NCBI GenBank assembly: GCA_016788905.1
Contig: JAEURZ010000010.1
Coordinates: forward strand, 36,081-100,080
Direction: 5' to 3'
Length of the DNA: 64,000 nucleotides
Source: Elusimicrobiota bacterium
GTDB lineage: Bacteria > Elusimicrobiota > Elusimicrobia > FEN-1173
Position numbers and translations under genes: made by a program. The stretch's first letter is position 1, and every line of letters begins with the position of its first letter. Positions 7,981-16,560 of this stretch are shown piece after piece. Under the pieces are notes generated by a model. That model saw nothing but the letters and a program-made list of their open reading frames with translations, was not told the DNA's origin and did not search any database.

Positions 7981-8544
7981 CTAGAAGTCCCAAACCATCA
8001 CAAGGAGTGAAGCCATGTACGCACCGTAGGCGACACCGGCCACGGTGGAATGGTGCTTGGCCGCGCCGTGAACTTCTTCCCCCCGATCCCGCTGCTTGTA
8101 CGCTTGGTACCCCAGAAAGGGCGCGATGAGCATGGCCGGGAAATGAACCCAGGCCAGAGTCTTGTGGATTTTGGTAGCGCCCGTGGCCTTCTTTTCTTCG
8201 ACTTCCGGCGCCAGGATGGAAAAGCTCGCGGTGGTAAAGTAAAGGGCCCCCGTCGCAATGCCGAGATTTTTATGCCTATCGGCCTTGGACCCGTTGGTGG
8301 AGTCATCCCCGGGCCCCGTAAAGAGTGTTGCCGTCATGGGCACCGCTGTGATCAACCCCAGGATCTGGTGGGTTTTTAGCATTTTGGACCGCTTATGCAA
8401 CGTCGCCTGAGTCGCCGGGTCGGATTTCAGTTGATCCGCACTAAACCCCAAATCGTCAAGCGTCAGGTCCGCCGCCCGAAGTCGCCCCATTCCCGTTGCC
8501 GGGACAAAAATAGCCAACACTAAAATCAGTCGCATCACTTTCAT
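7981..8544 (-). CDS. small multi-helix membrane protein, cytochrome b561-like
   Basis: I start this gene at ATG 8544, which has GTGAGGATC 8 nt upstream, giving 187 residues; the frame stays open to 8622 without a good ribosome site. After a signal-like segment (LILVLAIFVPATGMGRL) and a charged linker come about four hydrophobic helices. Each has a histidine near its start: KTHQILGLI, HKNLGIATGAL, KIHKTLAWVH and KHHSTVAGVAYG. This suggests a b-type haem protein, but no signature proves it. Pairing with a YceI-like gene supports a redox or quinone-related role. Alternatively it is an uncharacterised membrane family. Confidence 0.55.
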   Translation of the reverse strand: MKVMRLILVLAIFVPATGMGRLRAADLTLDDLGFSADQLKSDPATQATLHKRSKMLKTHQILGLITAVPMTATLFTGPGDDSTNGSKADRHKNLGIATGALYFTTASFSILAPEVEEKKATGATKIHKTLAWVHFPAMLIAPFLGYQAYKQRDRGEEVHGAAKHHSTVAGVAYGAYMASLLVMVWDF

Positions 8545-8621
8545 CAGGCGATCCTCACTTTGAGATTTACCGTCCATTTCTAACCTGTCGTCGATCATAG
8601 AATTTCCTTTAAAATGATTCA

Positions 8622-9863
8622 ATGATATCCCTCATGAATTCGGCCACACCCAAACACCACCCTCTTCCCCGAACGGTAAAGGTTTTGGGCGGGGTCAGCT
8701 TCTTGAACGACGCCGCCAGCGACATGATCTACCCGCTTCTCCCCCTCTTCCTCACCCAAACCTTAGGGGCCGGACCCGCCGCTCTGGGACTTATCGAAGG
8801 GGTGGCCGAATCCACCGCTTCCCTCTTCAAACTTTTTTCCGGGGCCATGTCCGACCGTTTCCGGAACCGAAAAGTTTGGATTCTCGGCGGATACAGCGCT
8901 TCAAATCTGGTCCGGCCTCTTATGGCCATTGTCACCGCCTGGCCCCAAATTCTCTTCCTCCGATTCGTTGACAGGATCGGGAAAGGAATTCGGACCTCCC
9001 CCCGAGACGCCCTGGTGACCGACGCCGTATCGTCGGATCAGAGGGGTCGCGCTTTTGGCTACCACCGCGCCATGGACCACGCGGGGGCCGTGGTGGGTCC
9101 CTTGCTGGCCGCCCTGTTCCTTGTGTTGTGGGACCAACCGCTCCGCACGTTGTTTCTCTTTTCGGCCATTCCTGGAACCCTATGCCTCCTCCTGGTCTTT
9201 TTTGGAATTAAACGGACCGAACCTGTTCCCCACGCTCGCGCCCCCTTTCACGCCAAAGAAGCTTGGGACCAAGTCCCCCGCACGTTCAAAAAATATTTGG
9301 TCATCCTGTTCGTTTTCAGCCTGGGCAACGCCAGCGACGCGTTTTTGATTCTTAAGGCCAAAGATCTGGGGATCGCTGTCCCCGGAATCCTCACCTTATG
9401 GAGTTTTTTCCATATGGTAAAAAGCGCCACCTCCCTGGGGGGTGGCCGCTTCTCCGACCGGGTCGGTCGTCGGGGCATCCTCGTTGCAGGATGGGTGCTC
9501 TATGCCGCGGTCTACGTGGGCTTTGCTTCGGCGAATTCACCCGTCCACGTTTGGACCCTTTTTGCGGTTTACGGTCTTTTTTTTGGAATGACAGAAGGAG
9601 TGGAACGTGCCTTGGTGGCGGACTTAGCACCGAACTTCTTGCGCGGATCCGTTTTTGGCCTCTACCACCTAACGGCGGGGATCGGGGCCCTGTTGGCTTC
9701 CTTAATTTTTGGTGGCCTTTGGAAATGGGGCGGAAACACCTTGGCCTTTTACACGGGAGCCGGTTTTGCTCTCACCGCCGCCGTCGGTCTTACCTTTCTC
9801 TCTTTGCCCGGCCCGGTCAGCGGGTCTTTATCACAAACCGCAGGACATCGCTCCGATCTTTAA
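8622..9863 (+). CDS. major facilitator superfamily transporter
   Basis: This 413-residue protein shows about twelve hydrophobic segments, and the MFS loop motif between helices 2 and 3 is seen as GAMSDRFRNRK, with a related GRFSDRVGRR in the second half. The N-terminal GGVSFLNDAASDMIYPLLPLF and DRIGKGIRTSPRDAL stretches are characteristic of an MFS subgroup often annotated only as MFS transporter; the substrate is unknown. Starts at 8622 and 8634 are both possible and neither has a strong Shine-Dalgarno. Its 3' end overlaps the convergent gene on the minus strand by 47 bp. Confidence 0.88.
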   Translation: MISLMNSATPKHHPLPRTVKVLGGVSFLNDAASDMIYPLLPLFLTQTLGAGPAALGLIEGVAESTASLFKLFSGAMSDRFRNRKVWILGGYSASNLVRPLMAIVTAWPQILFLRFVDRIGKGIRTSPRDALVTDAVSSDQRGRAFGYHRAMDHAGAVVGPLLAALFLVLWDQPLRTLFLFSAIPGTLCLLLVFFGIKRTEPVPHARAPFHAKEAWDQVPRTFKKYLVILFVFSLGNASDAFLILKAKDLGIAVPGILTLWSFFHMVKSATSLGGGRFSDRVGRRGILVAGWVLYAAVYVGFASANSPVHVWTLFAVYGLFFGMTEGVERALVADLAPNFLRGSVFGLYHLTAGIGALLASLIFGGLWKWGGNTLAFYTGAGFALTAAVGLTFLSLPGPVSGSLSQTAGHRSDL

Positions 9864-10818
9864 TCGGAGAGTAAGTGTATTTGATGCTGTCCGGAGAAAG
9901 TAAAAGATCGGCGGCGATTTTTTCGGTCACTAATTTTTGGCGACGTTTAACGGTCTCCCCTTCCGGTTCCAACGTTTGAAATTCCAGGGCGAACGGGTAG
10001 CCGGAATATTCCCGCAACACATCCATCGTTCGGTCCAGAATGGGGAGAGCGTCTGGGTTTATTTTGTCGTCATTAAAGAGGTAACTGGACGAAATTTCCA
10101 CCACCACATTTTTTTTATCCTTATATTTTAAGTGGCGTAAAATAAAGGCCTTCCCCAACGTGGTGTGCGTGTCTTTAAACTCGTCCACGGTGATAAACCG
10201 AAACGAATACGCCGAGGAGACCCGAATCATTTTCCCGTCCTTATTAAACCCGTCCCACACGATTTCTTTAACGGGGTTTCCCTTGCCCGAAAGGGTGTGA
10301 ACAATGTCGCCTTTGTCATCGGCCACTTCCAACCGCCAGGCCACGACCGTGGTTTGGGCGGGAGCTGGTTGAAAACTAATGAGCGGGGGCTCCACCAGAT
10401 CGGGCAACCACGGTCGAGCCGTCTGCTGGGAATCGATTCGATCGAACCGACGAAAATCCTCCTCAGAGGGGATCGGTCGGCTTTGCTCCAAGAGTTTCTC
10501 TGTTTTGTCTGTTACGGAATCCACCAGTTCTTTAATATCCACTTTAATTTCCGGGGTCACTTTTTCGATGGCCACCTTGTCCTTGGCTTGGCCGGTGACT
10601 TCCATGGACCCCAGGTTTTCACTTCCGGAAGAAGGGGGGGGAGGTGGCGGCACATCATTTTTGCGCGGTGCCGAAACGGGCTTGGAACTCTTTTGAGCTG
10701 GAGCCTCCTTCGGCGACGGGGGAGGTGGCGGGGATTTTTTTAAACTGGGCGTCGAATCGGACCATGACAGCCCCACTCCCAAAAACAAAATGATGATTGC
10801 CAGCGCACGTTGTCTCAT
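9817..10818 (-). CDS. periplasmic protein with FlgD-like Ig domain and OmpA-like C-terminus
   Basis: The 333-residue product has a signal peptide (MRQRALAIIILFLGVGLSWS), a proline/lysine-rich linker with PPPPP runs (about 28-62), a FlgD-like Ig segment (WRLEVADDKGDIVHTLSG, then IVWDGFNKDGKMI, about 160-215), and a C-terminal region resembling an OmpA-like peptidoglycan-binding domain (LFNDDKINPDALPILDRTM, then LEFQTLEP and KLVTEKIAADLL). It is the last gene of the Ton/PorV operon. A role anchoring the complex to peptidoglycan, as Pal/TolB-like proteins do, is inferred. The OmpA call is tentative because the NxxLSxxRA motif is degenerate. Confidence 0.65.
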   Translation of the reverse strand: MRQRALAIIILFLGVGLSWSDSTPSLKKSPPPPPSPKEAPAQKSSKPVSAPRKNDVPPPPPPSSGSENLGSMEVTGQAKDKVAIEKVTPEIKVDIKELVDSVTDKTEKLLEQSRPIPSEEDFRRFDRIDSQQTARPWLPDLVEPPLISFQPAPAQTTVVAWRLEVADDKGDIVHTLSGKGNPVKEIVWDGFNKDGKMIRVSSAYSFRFITVDEFKDTHTTLGKAFILRHLKYKDKKNVVVEISSSYLFNDDKINPDALPILDRTMDVLREYSGYPFALEFQTLEPEGETVKRRQKLVTEKIAADLLLSPDSIKYTYSPIKDRSDVLRFVIKTR

Positions 10819-10840
10819 TCCAACCTCCTCAAAGGAACCA

Positions 10841-12013
10841 TTACAAAGCCTTAAACCTGAACGTAATTTGACCGTATTGTTCTTTGCCCTTCATGGACAA
10901 ATCCAACGCTTCAAAGCGCCATTGGTTGAGCGCTTCTTGGGCCAAGATGTCGATTTTTGAATAACCACAGGACCGGGACACAACCGTTTTATTGGTGTTA
11001 ACTTCCCCGGTCTGACGCACAAAAAAGTCCAAAATGACCGTGGCAAAAATACCCTTTTCCCGGGCCCATTCCGGGAAGACGGGCATCACCTGATAAAGGA
11101 TCCGCCGGCCCGACAAAGGCCCGGAAATTTCGTAGGGAACCCTGGAAGAGGATGCCCCCGCGGTCCCACGATTCCCTCCTCCTGGTGTTCCCACCAACCC
11201 GCCCCCCGACGACGACGTCCCGGGGGCCCCGATAGGAGAAAACCCGCCCGACACCCCCACCAGGCCTCGTCCGCCTTCTTTATCTTTTAAATTTCCCCCA
11301 CCCCCAGCGCCCGCCCCATCGCCGCCCCCGGTTCCCCCCCCTGTTCCAAAAAATGCGGTAGAGACCGTTTTGACTCTCTTGTCTGTTCGATTGGCCAAAG
11401 CAATTTGAGGGGCGTCTCCGTCAGATGAGGTCAGCCCCGCACCGCCCTTTTGAACCGCAAAGGGCAAATCACCCCGGGCGATCTTGAACCCCGAAGACTT
11501 ATCTTTAATCGTTCCCCCACCCCCCACTTTTTCTCCCGCGCCCAGTCCCACCCCGGCCAGGCCCCCGGCACTTTTGGTCTCAATTTTTCCCACATCAAAA
11601 GAACTGGCCAAACTTCGTTCTTTGTTCACCAATTTTGAATCCTTTTGAATGGCCTCGGCCGCCCGCGTAAGCGATTGGATTTGGTTGGGTGTCGAGGCGC
11701 CCACCAATTCCGCCTTGGGCTTTTCAGAAACGATCAGTTTGGGCATGGGTTTGGGCGTGCTCAACCCCACGGCTTCTTTCACGCGTTTAAAAAAGGTGTT
11801 ATCTTCTTTTTTCTCTTCCACAGGAGGAAGTGGGGCCGGCTTCTCAGGCACCACCTCTTCAACGGAGAAATCGATTTCCGCGATGGGATCGGCCAGGGAC
11901 CCCACGATGGGTCGAGCTTGCCAAAAATAGAGCGGCACATGGATCGCCAAAGCCAGAGTCACACACAGGGTTTCCCGAAAACTCCCAAAAATATGTTCGT
12001 TGACCGCCAGCAT
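10841..12013 (-). CDS. tonB: TonB-family energy transducer with glycine-rich linker
   Basis: This 390-residue protein has one N-terminal membrane anchor (CVTLALAIHVPLYFW), a proline/glutamate-rich stretch (EEVVPEKPAPLPPVEEKKED), a long Gly/Ser-rich linker in the middle, and a TonB C-terminal domain over the last 90 residues (YQVMPVFPEWAREKGIFAT, VILDFFVRQTGEV, ALNQWRFEAL). It would span the periplasm and pass proton-motive energy from ExbB/ExbD to an outer-membrane partner. Its ATG overlaps the exbD stop (TAATG). A mainly Gly-rich rather than Pro-rich linker is unusual for classical TonB. No TonB-dependent receptor is present in the window. Confidence 0.85.
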   Translation of the reverse strand: MLAVNEHIFGSFRETLCVTLALAIHVPLYFWQARPIVGSLADPIAEIDFSVEEVVPEKPAPLPPVEEKKEDNTFFKRVKEAVGLSTPKPMPKLIVSEKPKAELVGASTPNQIQSLTRAAEAIQKDSKLVNKERSLASSFDVGKIETKSAGGLAGVGLGAGEKVGGGGTIKDKSSGFKIARGDLPFAVQKGGAGLTSSDGDAPQIALANRTDKRVKTVSTAFFGTGGGTGGGDGAGAGGGGNLKDKEGGRGLVGVSGGFSPIGAPGTSSSGGGLVGTPGGGNRGTAGASSSRVPYEISGPLSGRRILYQVMPVFPEWAREKGIFATVILDFFVRQTGEVNTNKTVVSRSCGYSKIDILAQEALNQWRFEALDLSMKGKEQYGQITFRFKAL

Positions 12014-12435
12014 TACTTTTTCCCTGCCACAACCTGCTTCTGTTGTGTGGCCACGGCAATTTTCTTCGCGTGTGTCTTCATTTTAATGGTTTGGATCAAG
12101 TTCTCCACGCTCTCGTAATCCACATCTTTGTCCGCTCGAATGATCACTACCGAATTTGGTTTTTTCTTGAGGACTTTTGACAACAACCGGGGCAGATCTT
12201 CGATCAGAACTATTTTATCGTCGATGGCCACCCGCAGGTCTGTCCCCATCGAAACGGAAACGTTTTGATCTTTGGTCTCGGATGTGTAGGCTTCTGGCAA
12301 TTCCACGGTCATGTTCGGGATATTCAACACCGGCGCGGCCACCAACATAATGATGAGCAAGACGAGCGTGACATCAATGATCGGGGTAATGTTAATCCCC
12401 GAGACGGCGTTTCCCTGTTCCCGAACCTTTTTCAT
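12013..12435 (-). CDS. exbD: ExbD/TolR-type biopolymer transport protein (second copy)
   Basis: The 140-residue protein has the ExbD layout: a short cytoplasmic N-terminus ending in INITPIIDVTLVLLIIMLV, where the Asp in the single membrane helix is the proton-carrying residue, then a periplasmic domain with VVIRADKDVDYESVENLIQ. It overlaps the preceding exbD by 4 nt (ATGA) and tonB downstream (TAATG), so translation is coupled. Two ExbD-type proteins could form a heterodimer within one ExbB pentamer, as in some Tol/Ton-like motors; this is inference. Confidence 0.9.
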   Translation of the reverse strand: MKKVREQGNAVSGINITPIIDVTLVLLIIMLVAAPVLNIPNMTVELPEAYTSETKDQNVSVSMGTDLRVAIDDKIVLIEDLPRLLSKVLKKKPNSVVIIRADKDVDYESVENLIQTIKMKTHAKKIAVATQQKQVVAGKK

Positions 12436-12857
12436 CTCGTCGCCCGCTTCACCAACGAAAGTTTTCCAGCGCCCGCTTGTTTCGACATGTCCAACGCGGT
12501 CACCACCATCCCGTGCCGCACCCCTTTGGCCGCGGTAATGATCACGGTGCGATCGTTTTTTCGGGACAGCTCTCCCGCCAAAAAGTTTTGGAGGGCCACC
12601 GCCGTTTCCATTTTGTTCTGGTTTAACCAGAATCCATCCGGACGAACTTCCACGATCAGGGGTTTTTCCGGGGAGGCGTCTTTGACCTTCACCGCCTTCG
12701 CGGACTGAGAGGCGGAGATGTTAATCATCGACTGCATCGCCATCGGCGTGATCAGCATGAGAATAATCAGGAGGACCAAAGAGATATCGGCCAAGGGGAC
12801 GACGTTAATTTCCGAAATGTCTTCCCCTTCGCCTTTCTCAATGGACCCACGCCTCAT
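12432..12857 (-). CDS. exbD: ExbD/TolR-type biopolymer transport protein (first copy)
   Basis: This 141-residue ExbD has the membrane helix motif INVVPLADISLVLLIILMLI with the conserved Asp, followed by a periplasmic domain ending in VIITAAKGVRHGMVVTALDMSKQAGA. It lies 57 bp downstream of exbB; that gap has a small dyad but no clear promoter. It is paralogous to the next gene but clearly diverged, so the pair is not a recent duplication. The gene order exbB-exbD-exbD-tonB is common in Gram-negative phyla. Confidence 0.9.
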   Translation of the reverse strand: MRRGSIEKGEGEDISEINVVPLADISLVLLIILMLITPMAMQSMINISASQSAKAVKVKDASPEKPLIVEVRPDGFWLNQNKMETAVALQNFLAGELSRKNDRTVIITAAKGVRHGMVVTALDMSKQAGAGKLSLVKRATR

Positions 12858-12914
12858 GGCTTCCCCCTCCGAACCGGACTCATGAGGTTCGACACCGTCC
12901 GCCCATGAAAGTTC

Positions 12915-13538
12915 TTACCGCTTCTCGCCATAAATGGCCAGGAGCAGCCGCTGCCCATAGGTGTTCATCTCCACCAACGTGGCGCGAAGCCGGAAGTTGA
13001 AGTAGTTGTAAATAATGGCCGCGGGAACCGCCACCACCAACCCCGCCACCGTGGTGATCAAGGCTTCGGAAATACCCGCCGCCACCACCGAAGGACCGCC
13101 GGAGCCCGAACGCGCCAAACTTTGAAAAGCGTGCAACACGCCCAACACGGTGCCCAGAAGGCCGATCAAAGGAGAGATGAAACTGATGGTGCCGAATAAC
13201 CCCACCCGTTTTCTCAGCGTTTCCTGGCCTTCTTCTTTATCGATCACCATGCCGTCTTCCGCGTCCAACCGGGACACCAAGGATCCTTCCAATCCGGACC
13301 GAAACACCCGCGCGAAAACACCCGGGCTTACTTCACACAACGCGATCGCGTCGCGGACCCGCTTCTCCCGCACCAAACCCAGGATGCGTTCCCAAAGGTC
13401 TTTCGGAAACTTGGCTTCTTTCCGGAAAACCCAGAACCGCTCCAGCGTGAAGGCCACGAGCAGCACCGACATCACCAGAATGGTGCTGATGATGGGGGGA
13501 TTGATCATGAACCACTCTTTGAATCCCATCTGCATCAT
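12915..13538 (-). CDS. exbB: ExbB/TolQ/MotA-type proton channel protein
   Basis: The 207-residue product has an N-terminal membrane helix (ISTILVMSVLLVAFTLERFWV), a cytoplasmic loop and two further helices, with the family signature LFGTISFISPLIGLLGTVLGVLHAF followed by GISEALITTVAGLVVAVPAAIIYNYF. It forms the pentameric inner-membrane proton channel that drives ExbD and TonB. The start ATG is 8 nt after GGAGG and overlaps the end of the TPR gene, which shows coupling to the surface-protein genes upstream. Confidence 0.92.
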   Translation of the reverse strand: MMQMGFKEWFMINPPIISTILVMSVLLVAFTLERFWVFRKEAKFPKDLWERILGLVREKRVRDAIALCEVSPGVFARVFRSGLEGSLVSRLDAEDGMVIDKEEGQETLRKRVGLFGTISFISPLIGLLGTVLGVLHAFQSLARSGSGGPSVVAAGISEALITTVAGLVVAVPAAIIYNYFNFRLRATLVEMNTYGQRLLLAIYGEKR

Positions 13539-13539
13539 T

Positions 13540-16500
13540 TTACTTTCCTCCCTTGAGTTCCTTCACTTTTTGTTGGGCAATGGCCCGCCATTCCGCGTTA
13601 TCGCTGAAGGAGGCAATGTCCGAATAAATTCCAATGGCTTGAGAAGCGTCGCCTTCCCGCTCATATATTTCCCCCAAGAGAGCCAACCCGGCCAAACGGA
13701 ACGTGTTGTTCTTGGGAGACAATTGCCGTAAGGTTTCATAGGCTTTCTTCTGTTCCGTTGGCGCTTTTAGTTTTTCGTAACAACGGCCCATGTTAAAGTT
13801 CGCTTCAAAAATATCCTGTTCATCCATCGGCACCTTTTTATAACTCTCTACCGCTTTCATGTAGTCCTCAGCGGTCTCGTAAAGCTGACCAATTTGCATT
13901 TGAACGTAACTGGCTTTTTCATCGTTCGGATATCGCTTCAAAAACGCGCCGTAGGCGTCTATCGCCTGATAGGGTCGGTTGGCTTTTGTATAACAGACGG
14001 GGATATTGAGCGCGGCGTCCCGGGATTTCAGATCCGTCGGGTGAGCTTCCTGGTAATCGTTAAAAGCAATTCCCGCTTGCCCATAATCTTTCAAACTAAA
14101 ATAGCTCACGGCCAACTTAAAGCGTGAATCTTTGGTGAGGGCGTCCTGGGGATAGTTGGCGATGAAATTCTTAAACGTGTTCACCGCCGCCGTGTAATTG
14201 CCCTTAAGGAAATTCGAATCGGCCTTGTAATAGAACGCCTGCATGGCTTGAGCCGAGTCCGGGAAATCCAAGATCAAACGCTCAAAGTAATCCAAAGCGC
14301 GATCGTAATCCTTGCGGTTGTAGGCCTCGGCCCCAAGTTCCCAATAGATGTCCGCCGTGAATTTGCTTTTGGGGAACTGGGTCACAAGGCCTTTCATGTC
14401 CCCATCCTTTTTCCCCTGTTTGTAGTACGCCATTTGGAGGAGTTCCTGAACTTCGTTCGACTTTTCGTCTTCCGGATACCTCTTCATGTAGGCGGTGTAT
14501 TGATCAATGGCTCGGGGGATGTCCCCGGAATTGTAGAAACACTGGCCCATTTGAAGCATGGCCTCTTTCGAGAGCGGGGATTCAGGATGTTGTTCCGTTA
14601 GCGTGCGGAAGGATTGGTAGGCTTGGTGATATTGACCCAATCCGAAAAAGGTACGGCCGGTTTGAAACAAAGCGTCTGGCGCGTATCGACTGGTTTTAAA
14701 CCGGGCCAGGAGCGTGTTCCATTTGGTGATGGCATCGGTGAAATATTCCTGGCGGTAGAGGGAAAGGCCCGCCTGGTAGAGGGCCCGTTCGGTCCGGGTG
14801 TCGTCCGGAAATTTCGTGATGAACTCCTCGTAAAAACTGGACGCGCGTTCGTAGTCGCGCTTGTTAAAGAACACGTCGGCCGAATCCAGAATCCCCGTTT
14901 TCTTGGCGTCCGCCAACCCCAACTCCGACGACATATTCCGGGCGCGAGCCTGCATGTCCGCCGCCTCATCGTACATTCCCAATCGGGACAAACTCGCGGC
15001 CATCCCCAACATCGCACCGGGGACCAAGGGCGAACCACGGTAGTTTTTGGTGATCAACTCATAGGTTTCCTTGGCCAATTCAAATTGTTCAATGTTGTAG
15101 TAGGCCTCCGCCACCCAGTAATAGGTTTCCGCCTGCCAGGGGCTCGGGGTCGCGGGGGCTCGCTTCAGGAACGTGTACACATGGGTAACCACTTCCGCGT
15201 AACGACGGTCTTGGGCCAGGGTCACCGCCATGAGATAGAGGGACTTGTCGAAATAAGCCGTGTTCGGGTATCGATCAATAATGAATTGAAAAGTGGGAAT
15301 GGCTTCGTCGGGTTTCCCCATCCGCATTTGGCAAAGCCCCTTCAAGAGGCTCACTTTCGCGTGAAGTTCTCCCCATTCAAAATCCTTAAGGAACCGGTCC
15401 GCCTTCGTAATGGCCACGTCGTACTGCCCTTGGACGGCCAGGCTCCAAATCACTTTGTACTGGGCATCCAAGGTGTAATCGTTGTTGGTCACCAAAGCGG
15501 AAAACCCAGGGATGGCTTTGGCCAACTCTCCCTGCCGCAACGAAATTTCCGCCAACAAATATTGCCCCGCTGGTCCCGAAAGATTTTGCGGAAACTCTTT
15601 CACCAGTTGGGTCCAATTCAACGCCGCCTGCTCAAAGTTGCCGTTTTGAAAATCCACACATCCCATGCGGAACAAGGCAAAAGGGCGAAGGACACTTTGT
15701 AATTCATTCTTGTAAATCTTGCGAAACGAATCGTAGGCCAAGGGATATTCTTTGGATTGGAAGTAGGATTCCCCCATCTGGTAGAGGGCTCTGTCTGTCC
15801 ACACCTTATCCACATCGTTGTCCAAAACCTCTTTGAGCAGAACGGCGGAAGCGATCACCCGATTCATTAACCGCTGGCAAACCCCTCGATAAAAGAGACA
15901 CGCCGCGTCACTGGGCTCCCGTTCCAACAAAGTGATCGCGCTTTGATATTCCCCCCGCTCCATGTAGAGGAGAGCTAGGGGAACAATCACCCGAGGAAGT
16001 TTCGCGTAACCGGTGTGTGACTCCAATAGTTTGACGAAGAAACTTTCAGCTTTCGCGTTTTCGCGACGGGCCAAATGACAATAGGCCGATCCCAACAAAG
16101 ATTCCGCCCGCATCACGTCATTTTTGGATTTCCCGACCCAGGCGAAATGGTCCAAAGCCGCCAAGTATTTTTTGAGGTTAAAGAGGCATTCCCCCATGCG
16201 AAACCGGGCGGAGATCACCAGGTTGGCGTTTTCGGAGCCACGATTGTTATCAATAAACTCTTTGAATTCCGCTGAGGCTTCCGGCCACCTTTTCTGCAAG
16301 AAGTAAGACTCGGCCTTAATGTATTGGGCGGCGGCGGCTTTGGGGTGCCGGGGAAATTGGCGGAGAAAATTTCGGCTTTCCGCAATGGCGGATTCGTATT
16401 TCCCTGACTGGAAGGCTCCAGACAAAACAACGAACAATCGTTCGGCGTCCGGGTTCACAAAACCCGCGCGACTCACAGGGGGGAGTGCCACTCCCGAAAG

Positions 16501-16545
16501 AAGAAGCGCCACCGCCAGCCCAAGAACTCGACATCGTTTCATCAT
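13540..16545 (-). CDS. large exported tetratricopeptide-repeat protein
   Basis: This 1001-residue protein begins with a signal peptide (MMKRCRVLGLAVALLLSGVALP) and is TPR-like from about residue 40 to the end. Repeated 34-38-residue helical pairs appear, for example YESAIAESRNFLRQFPRHP, YDRALDYFERLILDFPDSA and YGQAGIAFNDYQEAHPTDL, often with a P-spacing of the BamD/YbgF kind. Such a solenoid would serve as a periplasmic scaffold. It sits between a PorV-like barrel gene and exbB, so a bridge between outer-membrane cargo machinery and the Ton motor is plausible but inferred. It starts at ATG 16545 after GAGGG. Confidence 0.88.
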   Translation of the reverse strand: MMKRCRVLGLAVALLLSGVALPPVSRAGFVNPDAERLFVVLSGAFQSGKYESAIAESRNFLRQFPRHPKAAAAQYIKAESYFLQKRWPEASAEFKEFIDNNRGSENANLVISARFRMGECLFNLKKYLAALDHFAWVGKSKNDVMRAESLLGSAYCHLARRENAKAESFFVKLLESHTGYAKLPRVIVPLALLYMERGEYQSAITLLEREPSDAACLFYRGVCQRLMNRVIASAVLLKEVLDNDVDKVWTDRALYQMGESYFQSKEYPLAYDSFRKIYKNELQSVLRPFALFRMGCVDFQNGNFEQAALNWTQLVKEFPQNLSGPAGQYLLAEISLRQGELAKAIPGFSALVTNNDYTLDAQYKVIWSLAVQGQYDVAITKADRFLKDFEWGELHAKVSLLKGLCQMRMGKPDEAIPTFQFIIDRYPNTAYFDKSLYLMAVTLAQDRRYAEVVTHVYTFLKRAPATPSPWQAETYYWVAEAYYNIEQFELAKETYELITKNYRGSPLVPGAMLGMAASLSRLGMYDEAADMQARARNMSSELGLADAKKTGILDSADVFFNKRDYERASSFYEEFITKFPDDTRTERALYQAGLSLYRQEYFTDAITKWNTLLARFKTSRYAPDALFQTGRTFFGLGQYHQAYQSFRTLTEQHPESPLSKEAMLQMGQCFYNSGDIPRAIDQYTAYMKRYPEDEKSNEVQELLQMAYYKQGKKDGDMKGLVTQFPKSKFTADIYWELGAEAYNRKDYDRALDYFERLILDFPDSAQAMQAFYYKADSNFLKGNYTAAVNTFKNFIANYPQDALTKDSRFKLAVSYFSLKDYGQAGIAFNDYQEAHPTDLKSRDAALNIPVCYTKANRPYQAIDAYGAFLKRYPNDEKASYVQMQIGQLYETAEDYMKAVESYKKVPMDEQDIFEANFNMGRCYEKLKAPTEQKKAYETLRQLSPKNNTFRLAGLALLGEIYEREGDASQAIGIYSDIASFSDNAEWRAIAQQKVKELKGGK

Positions 16546-16560
16546 GGTGTCCCTCGATCC

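Noticed and set aside
14614..15702. 362-codon open frame on the plus strand
   Set aside because: It lies wholly antisense to the TPR protein, has no Shine-Dalgarno or family motif, and its composition is that of a reverse-strand shadow.
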